Virus record (IMG/VR): IMGVR_UViG_3300019776_000252
Span: 1 to 64,000 of that record
Strand: one strand, 5' to 3'
From: a virus
DNA: 64,000 nt
Position numbers and translations under genes: made by a program. Numbering within the stretch: the stretch's first letter is position 1; each line of letters starts with the position of its first letter. Of this stretch, positions 1 through 7,627 are shown piece by piece. Under the pieces are notes generated by a model. It saw only the letters and a program-made list of their open reading frames with translations. It did not search any database and was not told where the DNA came from.

Positions 1-339
1 TAAGGTCGGGTATTCAATATCAACACCACACCCACAGTTATTGCAGGTGTATGTGATTGACCGCTGTTGGTGGTGGCATACCGGACATTCATGATTAGGA
101 TCCACATCCACCTTCGTCTGCAAAATCTCAGCCTCGCTGTACTTGTCGCAAGCTGCCTTCAGTCTCTCAACAGTCTCACCCAGCCTATCTATGCGGTCTG
201 CTTTAGCTGCACAACTGTCGCTCAGGGTTTCGACTTCAGCAATCAAAGCGTCAATGGTGCCAAGCACCGTGCTCAGTAAAGGCAAGTCTCCCTTTCGCAG
301 CCGCTGGGCTACTGCTTTAGCTTGGGTTAGGTCAGTCAT
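1..339 (-). CDS. Coiled-coil protein with C-terminal zinc finger (partial, runs off left edge)
   Basis: An open frame begins at the ATG at 339 and stays open for 113 codons to the window edge, so the C-terminus is missing. The first ~85 residues are rich in Ala, Leu, Glu and Lys and look helical or coiled-coil. They are followed by a CPVCHH...CNNCGC pattern, a four-cysteine zinc ribbon. Its ATG overlaps the TGA of the upstream exported-protein gene (ATGA), which implies translational coupling. I do not recognise the family; similar small finger proteins are common in phage accessory regions. Confidence 0.7.
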   Translation of the reverse strand, partial: MTDLTQAKAVAQRLRKGDLPLLSTVLGTIDALIAEVETLSDSCAAKADRIDRLGETVERLKAACDKYSEAEILQTKVDVDPNHECPVCHHQQRSITYTCNNCGCGVDIEYPTL

Positions 340-704
340 TTACGCTCCACAGCTTGAGTGATTCGGTAGCTTGTCTGTGCGTCAAGCCCCTTCAAAGGAT
401 TGAGTGGGTTGTTCTGGCAATAACGCAAAGCAACAACACCGCCACTCATAACTGCGTTGTCAATTACCTTTGCCACCGCTGCATCACTTACGCTAAATGC
501 CCACACATTGCCGCCACGGGTTCCACCTTCAGCGCCAGCTTTCAGCTTCACACCTTCCATCACAAGTTCACCTTCCCAAGATTTCGTCATAAAACCTTTG
601 ACTGAAAACTTCTGCACTGTGCCAACCCTTACGCCTTCGCTGTAGCAATCAGCTTGTGCAGCCATAGAGATAAACGCCGCCGCTATAAACGCAATCTTCT
701 TCAT
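336..704 (-). CDS. Small exported protein, unknown function
   Basis: The product is 122 residues. I chose the ATG at 704 because it is preceded by an AAAGGAA ribosome site and gives a clear Sec signal peptide: two Lys, then a hydrophobic Ala/Ile stretch ending near Ala-Gln-Ala-Asp at residues ~17-20. A longer upstream frame to 905 is only read-through into the preceding gene. The mature part has two cysteines (one just after the cleavage site) and is probably periplasmic. No catalytic motif is visible. It is coupled by ATGA to the next gene. Confidence 0.7.
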   Translation of the reverse strand: MKKIAFIAAAFISMAAQADCYSEGVRVGTVQKFSVKGFMTKSWEGELVMEGVKLKAGAEGGTRGGNVWAFSVSDAAVAKVIDNAVMSGGVVALRYCQNNPLNPLKGLDAQTSYRITQAVERK

Positions 705-714
705 AATGTTTCCT

Positions 715-918
715 TTAGTCATTTGCTTCTTCCTTGCACACAGGCACATCACGCCATTCTTCATCACTTTGCGTAGGAAACCCATTTGGGTGGTGAATCC
801 ATCTCTGCCACTTCTGTTGCAAGATGCGGAGAGTGCGCTTCTCCCATTGGTCAGGGACTTTGCTGATTTGTTGGTTGACTTCACGCTCAACAAAGCGCAA
901 TTCATTTGTTGGTGTCAT
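715..918 (-). CDS. Small Trp-rich hypothetical protein
   Basis: A 67-residue charged protein with four tryptophans clustered in its middle part and no membrane segment. The start overlaps the end of the preceding 104-residue gene by 17 bases, and the stop lies 10 bases before the start of the exported-protein gene, so it sits in a tightly packed operon. No recognisable motif; the call rests on packing and reading-frame continuity. Confidence 0.55.
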   Translation of the reverse strand: MTPTNELRFVEREVNQQISKVPDQWEKRTLRILQQKWQRWIHHPNGFPTQSDEEWRDVPVCKEEAND

Positions 919-1216
919 TTGCTTGCTCCTTCAATGCGCGGATTTCATCCCTGATTTCTTTCAGGGCGTCATACGTCCATTCACAGGCCAACTCACCAGA
1001 GCTTGAATTGCCAACTGGTATTCGGTACGCTTCAATCTGCTTGATTGCATCCTCCAGCCCTTGGCAGTACATCTCCCGCATCTGCTGCTCGGTGTAGAGG
1101 CTGCCTGAAGCACTCACTGCTTTGCTTGGATAAACATACCCATACGGCAGATTAGTAGTGAGTAGTTCACTCAGTTGACCAGCATTCATATAACCAAAAG
1201 GCTTAGGTAGTTTCAT
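902..1216 (-). CDS. Small hypothetical phage protein
   Basis: A 104-residue soluble protein whose C-terminal third is charged and helical (ends in Leu-Lys-Glu-Gln repeats). The ATG overlaps the TGA of the upstream gene (ATGA at 1213-1216), so translation is likely coupled. I do not recognise a family. A central Tyr-Thr-Glu-Gln-Gln-Met patch hints at a helical fold, but no function can be assigned. Confidence 0.65.
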   Translation of the reverse strand: MKLPKPFGYMNAGQLSELLTTNLPYGYVYPSKAVSASGSLYTEQQMREMYCQGLEDAIKQIEAYRIPVGNSSSGELACEWTYDALKEIRDEIRALKEQANDTNK

Positions 1217-1506
1217 TTATTCGCTCCTATCACTGCCATAGCAATGGCTTTCTGTGGCGTGTCTTCTTGAGTCGCAACGTGGTTTTCAATACCGTATGTG
1301 TGCCAACGCCCACCTATTAAGAAAGGAAATGCGTCATACCGTTCAGCTATCGGGCCAATGACGTTCCAATCTGTGTATGAAAATAGCCGCCACATACCGT
1401 TATGTGATACCCAGCATTGTTGAAGTGCAGGTGCTTCTTCGTTGGGTAATATTCGCTTCCACCCAATAGCCAGTGCCAAGGCTTTGGAAATCTCCAAATC
1501 AGTCAC
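1213..1506 (-). CDS. Trp/Tyr-rich conserved phage accessory protein
   Basis: A 97-residue protein that opens with a short helix (Leu-Glu-Ile-Ser-Lys-Ala-Leu-Ala) and then has an aromatic core around WRLFSYTDWNVIGPIAERY, ending in an Ala-rich helix. This layout matches a widespread family of small phage and prophage proteins with no known role (from memory, not searched). Joined to both neighbours by ATGA overlaps. Confidence 0.7.
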   Translation of the reverse strand: MTDLEISKALALAIGWKRILPNEEAPALQQCWVSHNGMWRLFSYTDWNVIGPIAERYDAFPFLIGGRWHTYGIENHVATQEDTPQKAIAMAVIGANK

Positions 1507-1703
1507 TTCAATATCTCCTTAGCCGCTGCTATTGCGGCATCTACTGGTGTGTACCAACGTAAAGCTACAGATTTGTGAGGCTCCAGTGCCTCAATACACT
1601 GCTTAATCACAGCTTCTTGTTGGCGCAAGAGTGCTGCTGATTCTTGGTCTGCGTAGTAGATTGAGGTGTCAAGACGGTCAGCCAGTTCAGTAGCGCGGCT
1701 CAC
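1503..1703 (-). CDS. Small helical hypothetical protein
   Basis: A 66-residue, Ala- and Leu-rich protein, predicted largely alpha-helical, with a Gln-Gln-Glu central segment. Both ends show ATGA overlaps with neighbours, which supports it as a real member of the small-gene operon. No motif gives a function. Confidence 0.6.
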   Translation of the reverse strand: MSRATELADRLDTSIYYADQESAALLRQQEAVIKQCIEALEPHKSVALRWYTPVDAAIAAAKEILK

Positions 1704-2203
1704 GTTAATTCCTTAAGCAACGCTTGAAGTTGCTTGAATTTCTTAGTGCCTTCATCAGCATTATTCATTTGCTCAGTGATATCTAAAGCAGCAGTTTCAA
1801 TATCATTAGCCAAATTCTTTAGCTGAAAAGAAATGTCTTTAACTTGAGTAGCCAACTTAGCAAGTTGATCAATTGGTTCTGTTTTTGGTACTGGTGTGTT
1901 CATAGGAAGAAAATCATTAAATGAATTAAGTTTTACTTTTTCAGAGGGTTTATCCACACTACCTCTAATCTCTATTCGTACAAAATACCCACGACTAGAT
2001 TCAGCAATAAGCCCAGAAACAACAAGTTGATTTAGACAACCAGTAGTGTGCGAAAGAGTACTAGCCATATTCTTACGAATAAGCTCATCATGAATTTGGT
2101 GTTTATTCCAAGCACATTGAATAGGTACTGCTGAGTAGACTTTCTGTACGGTAGAACTAAGAGTCTTAAATATTGAATCAAAACGCACACTATTAATTGC
2201 CAT
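1700..2203 (-). CDS. Winged-helix-like protein with C-terminal coiled coil
   Basis: The product is 167 residues. The N-terminal ~85 residues resemble a helix-turn-helix or winged-helix domain: helices around the segments Lys-His-Gln-Ile-His-Asp-Glu-Leu and Cys-Leu-Asn-Gln-Leu-Val-Val-Ser-Gly-Leu-Ile, then a beta wing (Ser-Ser-Arg-Gly-Tyr-Phe-Val-Arg). After a Pro/Glu linker, residues ~105-167 form a Leu/Lys/Ala coiled coil. It may be a DNA-binding regulator, by inference from the fold pattern only. It starts one base inside the preceding stop (TAATG). Confidence 0.6.
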   Translation of the reverse strand: MAINSVRFDSIFKTLSSTVQKVYSAVPIQCAWNKHQIHDELIRKNMASTLSHTTGCLNQLVVSGLIAESSRGYFVRIEIRGSVDKPSEKVKLNSFNDFLPMNTPVPKTEPIDQLAKLATQVKDISFQLKNLANDIETAALDITEQMNNADEGTKKFKQLQALLKELT

Positions 2204-2523
2204 TACAACCCCTCATCAGCAAGTGCTTCAGCCAAGATCAAACCAAACAATGAGTACTCAAGATCAGACATAAGCATGGTATTTCCATCGCTATAGATAT
2301 TTACATCTTGTAGCAAGGCAAACTCTTTAATACCTTTACCTAGTGCTCTATCACGTAAAGCTGAACTAATAGGGCCATACTGAAGGTGCTTATCCTCTGG
2401 ATGGATACGTTCACGCTTATCAGGATGTATTGAAACTGATCCAGTATTGAACCACTTTCTTGAACTGGGAAAGCACCACTGAATACGAGCACCACGAGCA
2501 GCAGCAAACAATAAACGGTTCAT
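2203..2523 (-). CDS. Small hypothetical protein
   Basis: A 106-residue protein with a basic, aromatic N-terminal half and an acidic, leucine-rich C-terminal half. I chose the ATG at 2523 because GGGAG lies a good distance upstream and the ATG overlaps the stop of the 29-residue gene (ATGA). A longer frame to 2586 would run across that small gene. No family recognised. Confidence 0.6.
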   Translation of the reverse strand: MNRLLFAAARGARIQWCFPSSRKWFNTGSVSIHPDKRERIHPEDKHLQYGPISSALRDRALGKGIKEFALLQDVNIYSDGNTMLMSDLEYSLFGLILAEALADEGL

Positions 2524-2609
2524 ACAATTCTCCCTGCAATAACACCAAGTAAATATCCAACTGAAAAAGCCACCATAGGGTGACAAAGAACATCAAGGAT
2601 CTTCTTCAT
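2520..2609 (-). CDS. 29-residue single-pass membrane microprotein
   Basis: An open frame of 29 codons from the ATG at 2609. It overlaps the upstream stop (ATGA at 2606-2609) and its own TGA overlaps the next ATG (2520-2523), the same junction used by its neighbours. The peptide is a short charged head (Met-Lys-Lys-Ile) followed by one ~18-residue hydrophobic segment with small residues and a terminal Arg. It is probably a tiny inner-membrane peptide of unknown role. Confidence 0.55.
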   Translation of the reverse strand: MKKILDVLCHPMVAFSVGYLLGVIAGRIV

Positions 2610-2842
2610 TTCAAGTAATCGTTCAAACGTTTAAGAACCACGTTGAGCTTCTTAGCATCAACATGATCACCAATGACTACATTGGCTTTCTTGGTATCTG
2701 GATCAAAGTAAATAACTCGACTCAGTACCTTACGAGCAGCTTCAAGAAGCTGATCCTGTTCCTTGATTACGTTAATGGCATCTGTAGTAGCCATGAATCC
2801 AAACTCTTGCAGTTCAGATATAAGAAAACGATGTTTTTTCAT
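2606..2842 (-). CDS. Small hypothetical protein
   Basis: A 78-residue basic protein. I chose the ATG at 2842, which overlaps the TGA of the 37-residue gene (ATGA); the upstream in-frame ATG at 2857 lies inside that gene. The body is amphipathic helix plus a C-terminal Lys/Leu-rich segment. No recognisable motif. Confidence 0.6.
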   Translation of the reverse strand: MKKHRFLISELQEFGFMATTDAINVIKEQDQLLEAARKVLSRVIYFDPDTKKANVVIGDHVDAKKLNVVLKRLNDYLK

Positions 2843-2952
2843 TGTGATAACACCCAATAAATTACATAACCACAGCCTGCAATAGCTCCACAGATAATGC
2901 CTGTAAACACCATTGCAGCCATGTCTTCAATCCATTCACGTTCTGTTTTCAT
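2839..2952 (-). CDS. 37-residue single-pass membrane microprotein
   Basis: A 37-codon frame from the ATG at 2952, with ATGA overlaps on both sides (2949-2952 and 2839-2842). It has an acidic soluble head of ~12 residues (Met-Lys-Thr-Glu-Arg-Glu-Trp) and then a hydrophobic Gly/Ala/Ile stretch with two cysteines, enough for one membrane pass. The gene order membrane microprotein / soluble protein / membrane microprotein repeats here. Function unknown. Confidence 0.55.
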   Translation of the reverse strand: MKTEREWIEDMAAMVFTGIICGAIAGCGYVIYWVLSQ

Positions 2953-3170
2953 TTCTCACATTCACCCATGTGACGTTGAAACCTAGGTGAGCACTTCTGG
3001 TTTGGCTCACAAGAACTATTAATACACCTAGCAGACTTAATAGATGGTTCAGCTTTCTTCATGGAATAACCAAAAGCAATTATTAGGGTCATGAAGCCAA
3101 TAACAGCTAAACCACGAACAATGAACTTACCTAGTACTGCTAGACCATCAAATAATTGCTCATCTGTCAT
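2949..3170 (-). CDS. Small membrane protein with Cys-rich tail
   Basis: A 73-residue protein from the ATG at 3170 (ATGA overlap with the preceding gene; the frame back to 3191 is read-through). An acidic start leads to a hydrophobic segment at residues ~20-37, then a basic tail with four cysteines (Cys-Ile-Asn-Ser-Ser-Cys ... Cys-Ser-Pro ... Cys-Glu). One membrane pass, with the Cys-rich end perhaps periplasmic and disulfide-bonded (inference). Confidence 0.6.
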   Translation of the reverse strand: MTDEQLFDGLAVLGKFIVRGLAVIGFMTLIIAFGYSMKKAEPSIKSARCINSSCEPNQKCSPRFQRHMGECEK

Positions 3171-3340
3171 TTGATTACTCTTTCTGGACACTCTTGTTCA
3201 AATTTAGGTGGTTGAATCCAAGGCAGATAGTCCTTAGACTGACTAGTACGCCTTAGACAAGCACCACACTGAAGTACCCAGACGTTCTTGTATGTAGGAA
3301 TCCCAGGACACCTAGCTACTTCAGTTGGTTTATGGCTCAT
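3167..3340 (-). CDS. Small Cys-containing (zinc-ribbon-like) protein
   Basis: A 57-residue protein from the ATG at 3340, which lies inside the last codons of the preceding gene (11-base overlap). It has a Cys-Pro-Gly ... Cys-Gly-Ala-Cys pattern plus one later Cys, which could bind zinc, and a Pro-rich C-terminal part. An in-frame upstream start (3382) would lie wholly inside the neighbour. Function unknown. Confidence 0.55.
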   Translation of the reverse strand: MSHKPTEVARCPGIPTYKNVWVLQCGACLRRTSQSKDYLPWIQPPKFEQECPERVIK

Positions 3341-3530
3341 ACCAAGTCTCCTGCTTATCAATCCAAGCAGACAAAGCTGCAATGGCTTGTACTAAGCTAG
3401 GGTATTTCTTAGCAAAATCCTGATGCATCTGGTTATTCCAGTTGTGTGATCCTGTTTCAAGATCACTACTGATAGCGCAAACAATATCTTGTTGCAGATC
3501 CCTAAGAGTTTCTACTTCTTCTTTAAGCAT
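3330..3530 (-). CDS. Small acidic helical protein
   Basis: A 66-residue protein predicted as two helices (residues 1-22 and ~38-62) with a Trp-Asn-Asn-Gln linker. It overlaps both neighbours by about 8-11 bases. No motif; supported by gene packing and by an AT-rich composition like its neighbours. Confidence 0.55.
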   Translation of the reverse strand: MLKEEVETLRDLQQDIVCAISSDLETGSHNWNNQMHQDFAKKYPSLVQAIAALSAWIDKQETWYEP

Positions 3531-3738
3531 TATCTTTTCCTACTTGAAGTAGCTCCATTGCTTTAATGATTGGTTCAATACGTTCAATAAACTTCTCAAT
3601 AGCTACTATTCGTTGAGTCAGTGTTGAAGCAATATTCTCATTAGAGTAACTCTTAGAGTCATATTCATACATTAATTGAGTAGCTGTAGCTACTGTCTCA
3701 GTAAGTTGCCTTTTAAGCTGTTCACTGTAATAGCTCAT
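3523..3738 (-). CDS. Small helical hypothetical protein
   Basis: A 71-residue protein starting at the ATG at 3738, which forms an ATGA overlap with the upstream stop. It is mostly helical, with a Gln/Lys/Thr-rich first half and a Glu/Ile-rich second half. Not recognised. Confidence 0.55.
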   Translation of the reverse strand: MSYYSEQLKRQLTETVATATQLMYEYDSKSYSNENIASTLTQRIVAIEKFIERIEPIIKAMELLQVGKDNA

Positions 3739-3935
3739 TTGCTTCCCCAATAAGGACGTTGCTTACCTGTATGGTCAATACTAGGCAGGTTAAATGCATC
3801 CATAGAGCCTGGACGCATAGGAGCAGGAGGATTGTGCTTCTTAGGAATATAGATACCCTGAAGAGGGCTAAGTCCAGATACTCCAGCAGAAGCACCCTTA
3901 TTTCCGTGTCCACGGAAGTCTTTAGTATTGGTCAT
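3735..3935 (-). CDS. Small Gly/Pro-rich disordered protein
   Basis: A 66-residue basic protein with high Gly, Pro and Ser content and no long hydrophobic stretch, probably disordered. It begins 14 bases inside the preceding gene and ends in an ATGA overlap with the next. Several stretches resemble nucleic-acid-binding tails, but nothing is diagnostic. Confidence 0.5.
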   Translation of the reverse strand: MTNTKDFRGHGNKGASAGVSGLSPLQGIYIPKKHNPPAPMRPGSMDAFNLPSIDHTGKQRPYWGSK

Positions 3936-4203
3936 AGAAACGTTTGCTCTTCATGTAGTAATCACCCTCAACAATGAGGGCATATTGCTGATGAAGGTCA
4001 TCAGCTACAGCGTTATCAACATATTTATCAAGCCACTTGGCTCGATAACCTTTGCGATCCAGAATTTCAAATTCAAATTCTGCTGGCTCAGGAGGATGAG
4101 CATCACCCATTCCTGAACCATAAACATGCATAGGTACTGCAGGGGAGTAACCCAATACATGAACAATACAAGGGATGTTATTAATCCTAGTTGTGAACTG
4201 CAT
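3922..4203 (-). CDS. Small hypothetical protein
   Basis: A 93-residue protein. I chose the ATG at 4203, preceded by an AGGTAAAC site, since the upstream extension to 4302 lies entirely within the preceding gene. It has a beta-rich N-terminal half (Thr-Thr-Arg-Ile-Asn-Asn-Ile-Pro-Cys-Ile-Val) with a Pro-Pro-Glu-Pro patch, and a charged C-terminal half rich in Tyr and Lys. No family recognised. Confidence 0.55.
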   Translation of the reverse strand: MQFTTRINNIPCIVHVLGYSPAVPMHVYGSGMGDAHPPEPAEFEFEILDRKGYRAKWLDKYVDNAVADDLHQQYALIVEGDYYMKSKRFYDQY

Positions 4204-4513
4204 TTTGTTTACCTCGGTACTTATTAATAATCTTTTGCCACATTGGGTTAATGAAATCTCTACCGTGCTTACAGTAATTAGCGTAGTAGACAATCTCATC
4301 AAAAGAATTAACTACATAGTCTTCGTTGTATCTCAAAGAGACACACCATTCGATACCCATTTTGTAAAGGTACATATGGCTCTTGGCTTCGGTATTTAAA
4401 TCAAAGACATAGCCATACTTATCATCTCTACGAATAGATATTTCTACCCCTTCGTCAATAATGTCCTGAACAAAACTAGGCAATTCAATCGAATTTAGCT
4501 TTTGTTTCTGCAC
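4187..4513 (-). CDS. Hypothetical protein overlapping the end of DNA polymerase
   Basis: A 108-residue protein that starts, probably at a GTG (4513), inside the last 29 bases of the polymerase gene and so is likely translated by coupling. It is acidic, Tyr-rich and mixed alpha/beta (e.g. Lys-Tyr-Gly-Tyr-Val-Phe-Asp-Leu), with no recognised motif. As the last gene read from the replication operon before the small-gene cluster it may be an accessory factor, but that is a guess from position. Confidence 0.55.
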   Translation of the reverse strand: MQKQKLNSIELPSFVQDIIDEGVEISIRRDDKYGYVFDLNTEAKSHMYLYKMGIEWCVSLRYNEDYVVNSFDEIVYYANYCKHGRDFINPMWQKIINKYRGKQNAVHN

Positions 4514-7097
4514 ACATTTTCCTTATAGTTTCTTGGTCTGCATCATTGGGTAGCGTAGTTGCATAAGCCCAGTTAGGCCAATAGATATCCAATGCTGCAC
4601 CTAACTTCACAGTCGGGTGTTGAATCTCAGGAAGTTCTTGCCATTGCATTGACTTAATAAGCTCACGATTAGCCCATTCCACTATCTCAACGTCATCCCT
4701 AATCAGGATATAAATTGCATCGTGGATTAGAGCTACTGGTTTGATATCCAAGCGATACTTGGATTTACGAACCTTCTCCATGAACTCATTAGCTGCTCTG
4801 TTATTCAACAGTCCATAAGACTGTCCTAGAGCATTACCAGCAGTTCTACCTTCAGCAGCAGCTTCGTAAGGAATATTGGAGCTTCCAAACATCACTTGCT
4901 TCAACAAAGGTGTTCTAACCCTCAAGCCAAAAGCTACATCTACATAACCATCCTTAGAGGCTTGTAGTAGTCGATCTTGGACATATTGATCTGATACCTT
5001 GTAAAGCTCGTGATATCCAGCTTCAATGGCTTTGGCTTTCTCTTCATCAAAACCTAGGTTATTGACTAGAGTGATCCAAGTTCCTTGATACGTAAGAGCA
5101 AAGGTTGGTCCTTTAGAGTCTTGACGTAGATCCTCGTACTTCTTCTTGATGGTGTTAACTGAGGCTGGATCATTCAGATCAATCTCAGGACACTTATCAC
5201 GGAAGTAATAGGCTGCACGTAGACAGTGACCATCAAAGCCTCTCTCATACACAGCAAGTTTGTTAGGATCTTTGGTAGTCAGTGCAGAGATGTAATCCTC
5301 AAGAGAATTAAAGTCAGCACCAGCAAATAGCCATCCTTTAGGAGCACTAAAGCAAGTCTTAATCAACTTACCAAATGTAGATTTGGCAGGTAGATTCTGC
5401 ATATTAGGATCACTAGAACTCAACCTACCAGATACTGTTCCACCTAGATTAAAGCTTCCATGCAAGTACCTACGACCATCTACCTTCATCAATCCATCCT
5501 CAAAGGCTGGAATGAATGTAGAGAGGATCTTCGTTACTTGACCATACTCAATTAGCGAATTGAGAATGTCTTTGTAAGCTTGGTTTTCTGTGTGGTTTAC
5601 CAGTTTCTTGATAGTGTCAGCACCAGTAGCAGGCATCTTGGTATCTGTGAAATCAATCACAGGTAATCCCATTTGCTCATACAGAAGCTTCTGTAGCTGT
5701 GGTCCACTATTAGGATTGAATACCTTATCTGCAAACTTTTCAATAGGATGTTGCTTAGTCTTTAGCTTGGCATTGGCTGCAACCATTGCATCAGTCTGAA
5801 TAATCAGATTAAGTGCTTTGATTAAAGGACTATTAACAATGGTGTCTAGTGCTTTGGCTTGTTGAGACTTCAGATCAACTCTAACGTCATCAATCACATG
5901 ATCATCCATAGGCATACCTGTCAATTCCATTTGGATAATGGTTTTGAGGCTAGGTAGCATTAGAGTTTGATAGATATCAAGCTGGTTATCTGCAACCATT
6001 ACTGGATAGTATTTGTTCTTTACATAGTTAGTGCAAAGAGCATCAACCAAGTTATATTGCAGCAGTTGATCAATTGGTACTGTACGAATGTCTTTAACAT
6101 CTACAGCCCAATTACCAGCAAACTCATGAGCCAATGCTTTCAAACCAAGACTATTACCTGCAGTACTATTAGTAGCTAGGTAAGCAATAATTTTGGTGTC
6201 ATCCATCTTGGAAGTAATAATCTCCAAGCCTTTAAGCAAGCCTTCAGTGTCTAGTGGAAAATCCATCCACAAGCAGTAAATCAATACCTTTACGTCATAA
6301 GCAGCATTATGGAAAGTGAGTTTTCCTTGGTAGTTCTCTATGAAATCACGTACCAATTTACGTACTGGTTCATTAATGGCATAACCACCATACAAACCAA
6401 CAATCTCATCGAACTGAGAATCACTAGTTGAGTAATCTACTGCAAAAGCAATTCCATTATGTTCATTCCAAGCAAAGGATATTGTTCCAATACCTGCTTC
6501 ATTGAACTTCAATGAAAATGCTTCAATATCACAGGATAGTTCTGGATACATATGGAGAGCATTAAGAGCAGTATTAATAGCTCCAATGTCTTCAGGATAT
6601 TCAGCACTATGAATAATCCCTGCACCTGGTTCTACATATTTACCGTGGATTGAATTAACTACTGCTGCCAAACCAGTAGTTATCTTGGCTTGTAGATCTG
6701 GGTTATAGATCAATGCTTGATAGTTAACTCCTAGAGTTACCTTCATGTGCTCATACCCTTTAATAGCACATGGCAGTACATAACCGTAATAAGGTTCTGC
6801 TTTGGTTTTCTTGGCTAGAGTCTTGAAGTAGGAAGCATCAGCAACATACAAATGATCAACACCAAGAGAATCCAAGGCAGGTAACAATACATTAAGATAT
6901 TCCTTAATGCCTTTAGCACTAGCTTTACCATTTGGGTCATACTTCAATGTGAAAGCAATACAGTTACTCTTATGAACACCACAAAACTCCATAGGAGTTA
7001 CATAGTTACCTAGTAGCTCTTGTTTATTGAAGCTAGTACCTTTAATAAGGATTGCTACTTTATAGGTACTGGCTTCTTCAAAGATAATGTGGCGCAT
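4485..7097 (-). CDS. Family A DNA polymerase with 3'-5' exonuclease domain (N4 gp39-like)
   Basis: An 870-residue replicative polymerase. The proofreading exonuclease has Exo I Asp190-Ile-Glu192, Exo II Asn264...Asp268 (FHNAAYD) and Exo III Tyr348...Asp352. The polymerase core has motif A at Asp595 (ADFNSLED), motif B with Lys662, Phe666 and Tyr670 (KGPTFALTYQG) and motif C His792-Asp793 (IHDAIY). Phe666 sits where E. coli Pol I has Phe762, the residue that excludes dideoxynucleotides in that family. The N-terminal ~180 residues do not match a motif I know. Length fits N4-type polymerases. Start chosen at 7097 after AAGAGAA, six bases past the upstream stop. It lies in one minus-strand operon with the helicase and VWA genes. 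Confidence 0.97.
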   Translation of the reverse strand: MRHIIFEEASTYKVAILIKGTSFNKQELLGNYVTPMEFCGVHKSNCIAFTLKYDPNGKASAKGIKEYLNVLLPALDSLGVDHLYVADASYFKTLAKKTKAEPYYGYVLPCAIKGYEHMKVTLGVNYQALIYNPDLQAKITTGLAAVVNSIHGKYVEPGAGIIHSAEYPEDIGAINTALNALHMYPELSCDIEAFSLKFNEAGIGTISFAWNEHNGIAFAVDYSTSDSQFDEIVGLYGGYAINEPVRKLVRDFIENYQGKLTFHNAAYDVKVLIYCLWMDFPLDTEGLLKGLEIITSKMDDTKIIAYLATNSTAGNSLGLKALAHEFAGNWAVDVKDIRTVPIDQLLQYNLVDALCTNYVKNKYYPVMVADNQLDIYQTLMLPSLKTIIQMELTGMPMDDHVIDDVRVDLKSQQAKALDTIVNSPLIKALNLIIQTDAMVAANAKLKTKQHPIEKFADKVFNPNSGPQLQKLLYEQMGLPVIDFTDTKMPATGADTIKKLVNHTENQAYKDILNSLIEYGQVTKILSTFIPAFEDGLMKVDGRRYLHGSFNLGGTVSGRLSSSDPNMQNLPAKSTFGKLIKTCFSAPKGWLFAGADFNSLEDYISALTTKDPNKLAVYERGFDGHCLRAAYYFRDKCPEIDLNDPASVNTIKKKYEDLRQDSKGPTFALTYQGTWITLVNNLGFDEEKAKAIEAGYHELYKVSDQYVQDRLLQASKDGYVDVAFGLRVRTPLLKQVMFGSSNIPYEAAAEGRTAGNALGQSYGLLNNRAANEFMEKVRKSKYRLDIKPVALIHDAIYILIRDDVEIVEWANRELIKSMQWQELPEIQHPTVKLGAALDIYWPNWAYATTLPNDADQETIRKMCAETKAKFD

Positions 7098-7103
7098 ATT
7101 CTC

Positions 7104-7619
7104 TTAAATAATAAGGTTGGTTACTATTCGTTGCTTAAGTAGTTGAATAGCTGTCTTATTCATGTCTTGTATTTCACTAACCTTTTCAGGAGTTAAGTTG
7201 CAATGTCTACATGGACAGGTTTCTACTAACTTAAGCAGTGGCTGGTGAATAGCTGTAGGTAATACATCCAAGTAATCCTTAACACTATTACTAGAGTTAA
7301 GTACTTGGTTTATAAAACCTAGAACATAAGGCAACTCATGATTATTAAGTTGCTTTAGATCTTCCAGATATTCATCCATTTGTTGTTTAAGCCTAGGATC
7401 TAGTCTGTTTAACTTCCTAGGTGGAGCAGACTGATCAACACTATAAAAGACACCCTTATAGGTCAGAGAATTATGGGTAGCTCCTACCATTACAGAATTC
7501 TGAGTAATAAGGGTATCTAGCCTATGCTTAAACTGTTTCAGGACTGGTTCATACATGTATGAATACAGCATGTCCTTAATCATCTGTTTAGTTCTTGGGT
7601 CGTGTTGAAGGTCGTACAT
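7104..7619 (-). CDS. Hypothetical protein between helicase and polymerase
   Basis: A 171-residue, largely helical, basic protein with a Cys-Pro-Cys-Arg-His-Cys cluster at residues ~135-140 that could bind a metal. Its place between the helicase and polymerase genes, with short gaps on both sides, suggests a replication accessory role (inference). I do not recognise a domain. N4 also has a small gene at this point (gp38), but I cannot show homology by eye. Confidence 0.75.
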   Translation of the reverse strand: MYDLQHDPRTKQMIKDMLYSYMYEPVLKQFKHRLDTLITQNSVMVGATHNSLTYKGVFYSVDQSAPPRKLNRLDPRLKQQMDEYLEDLKQLNNHELPYVLGFINQVLNSSNSVKDYLDVLPTAIHQPLLKLVETCPCRHCNLTPEKVSEIQDMNKTAIQLLKQRIVTNLII

Positions 7620-7627
7620 CTCATTTC

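Noticed and set aside
705-905. N-terminal extension of the exported protein
   Set aside because: It would bury the signal peptide at residue 68 and overlap the 67-residue gene; the internal ATG has a clear AAAGGAA site.
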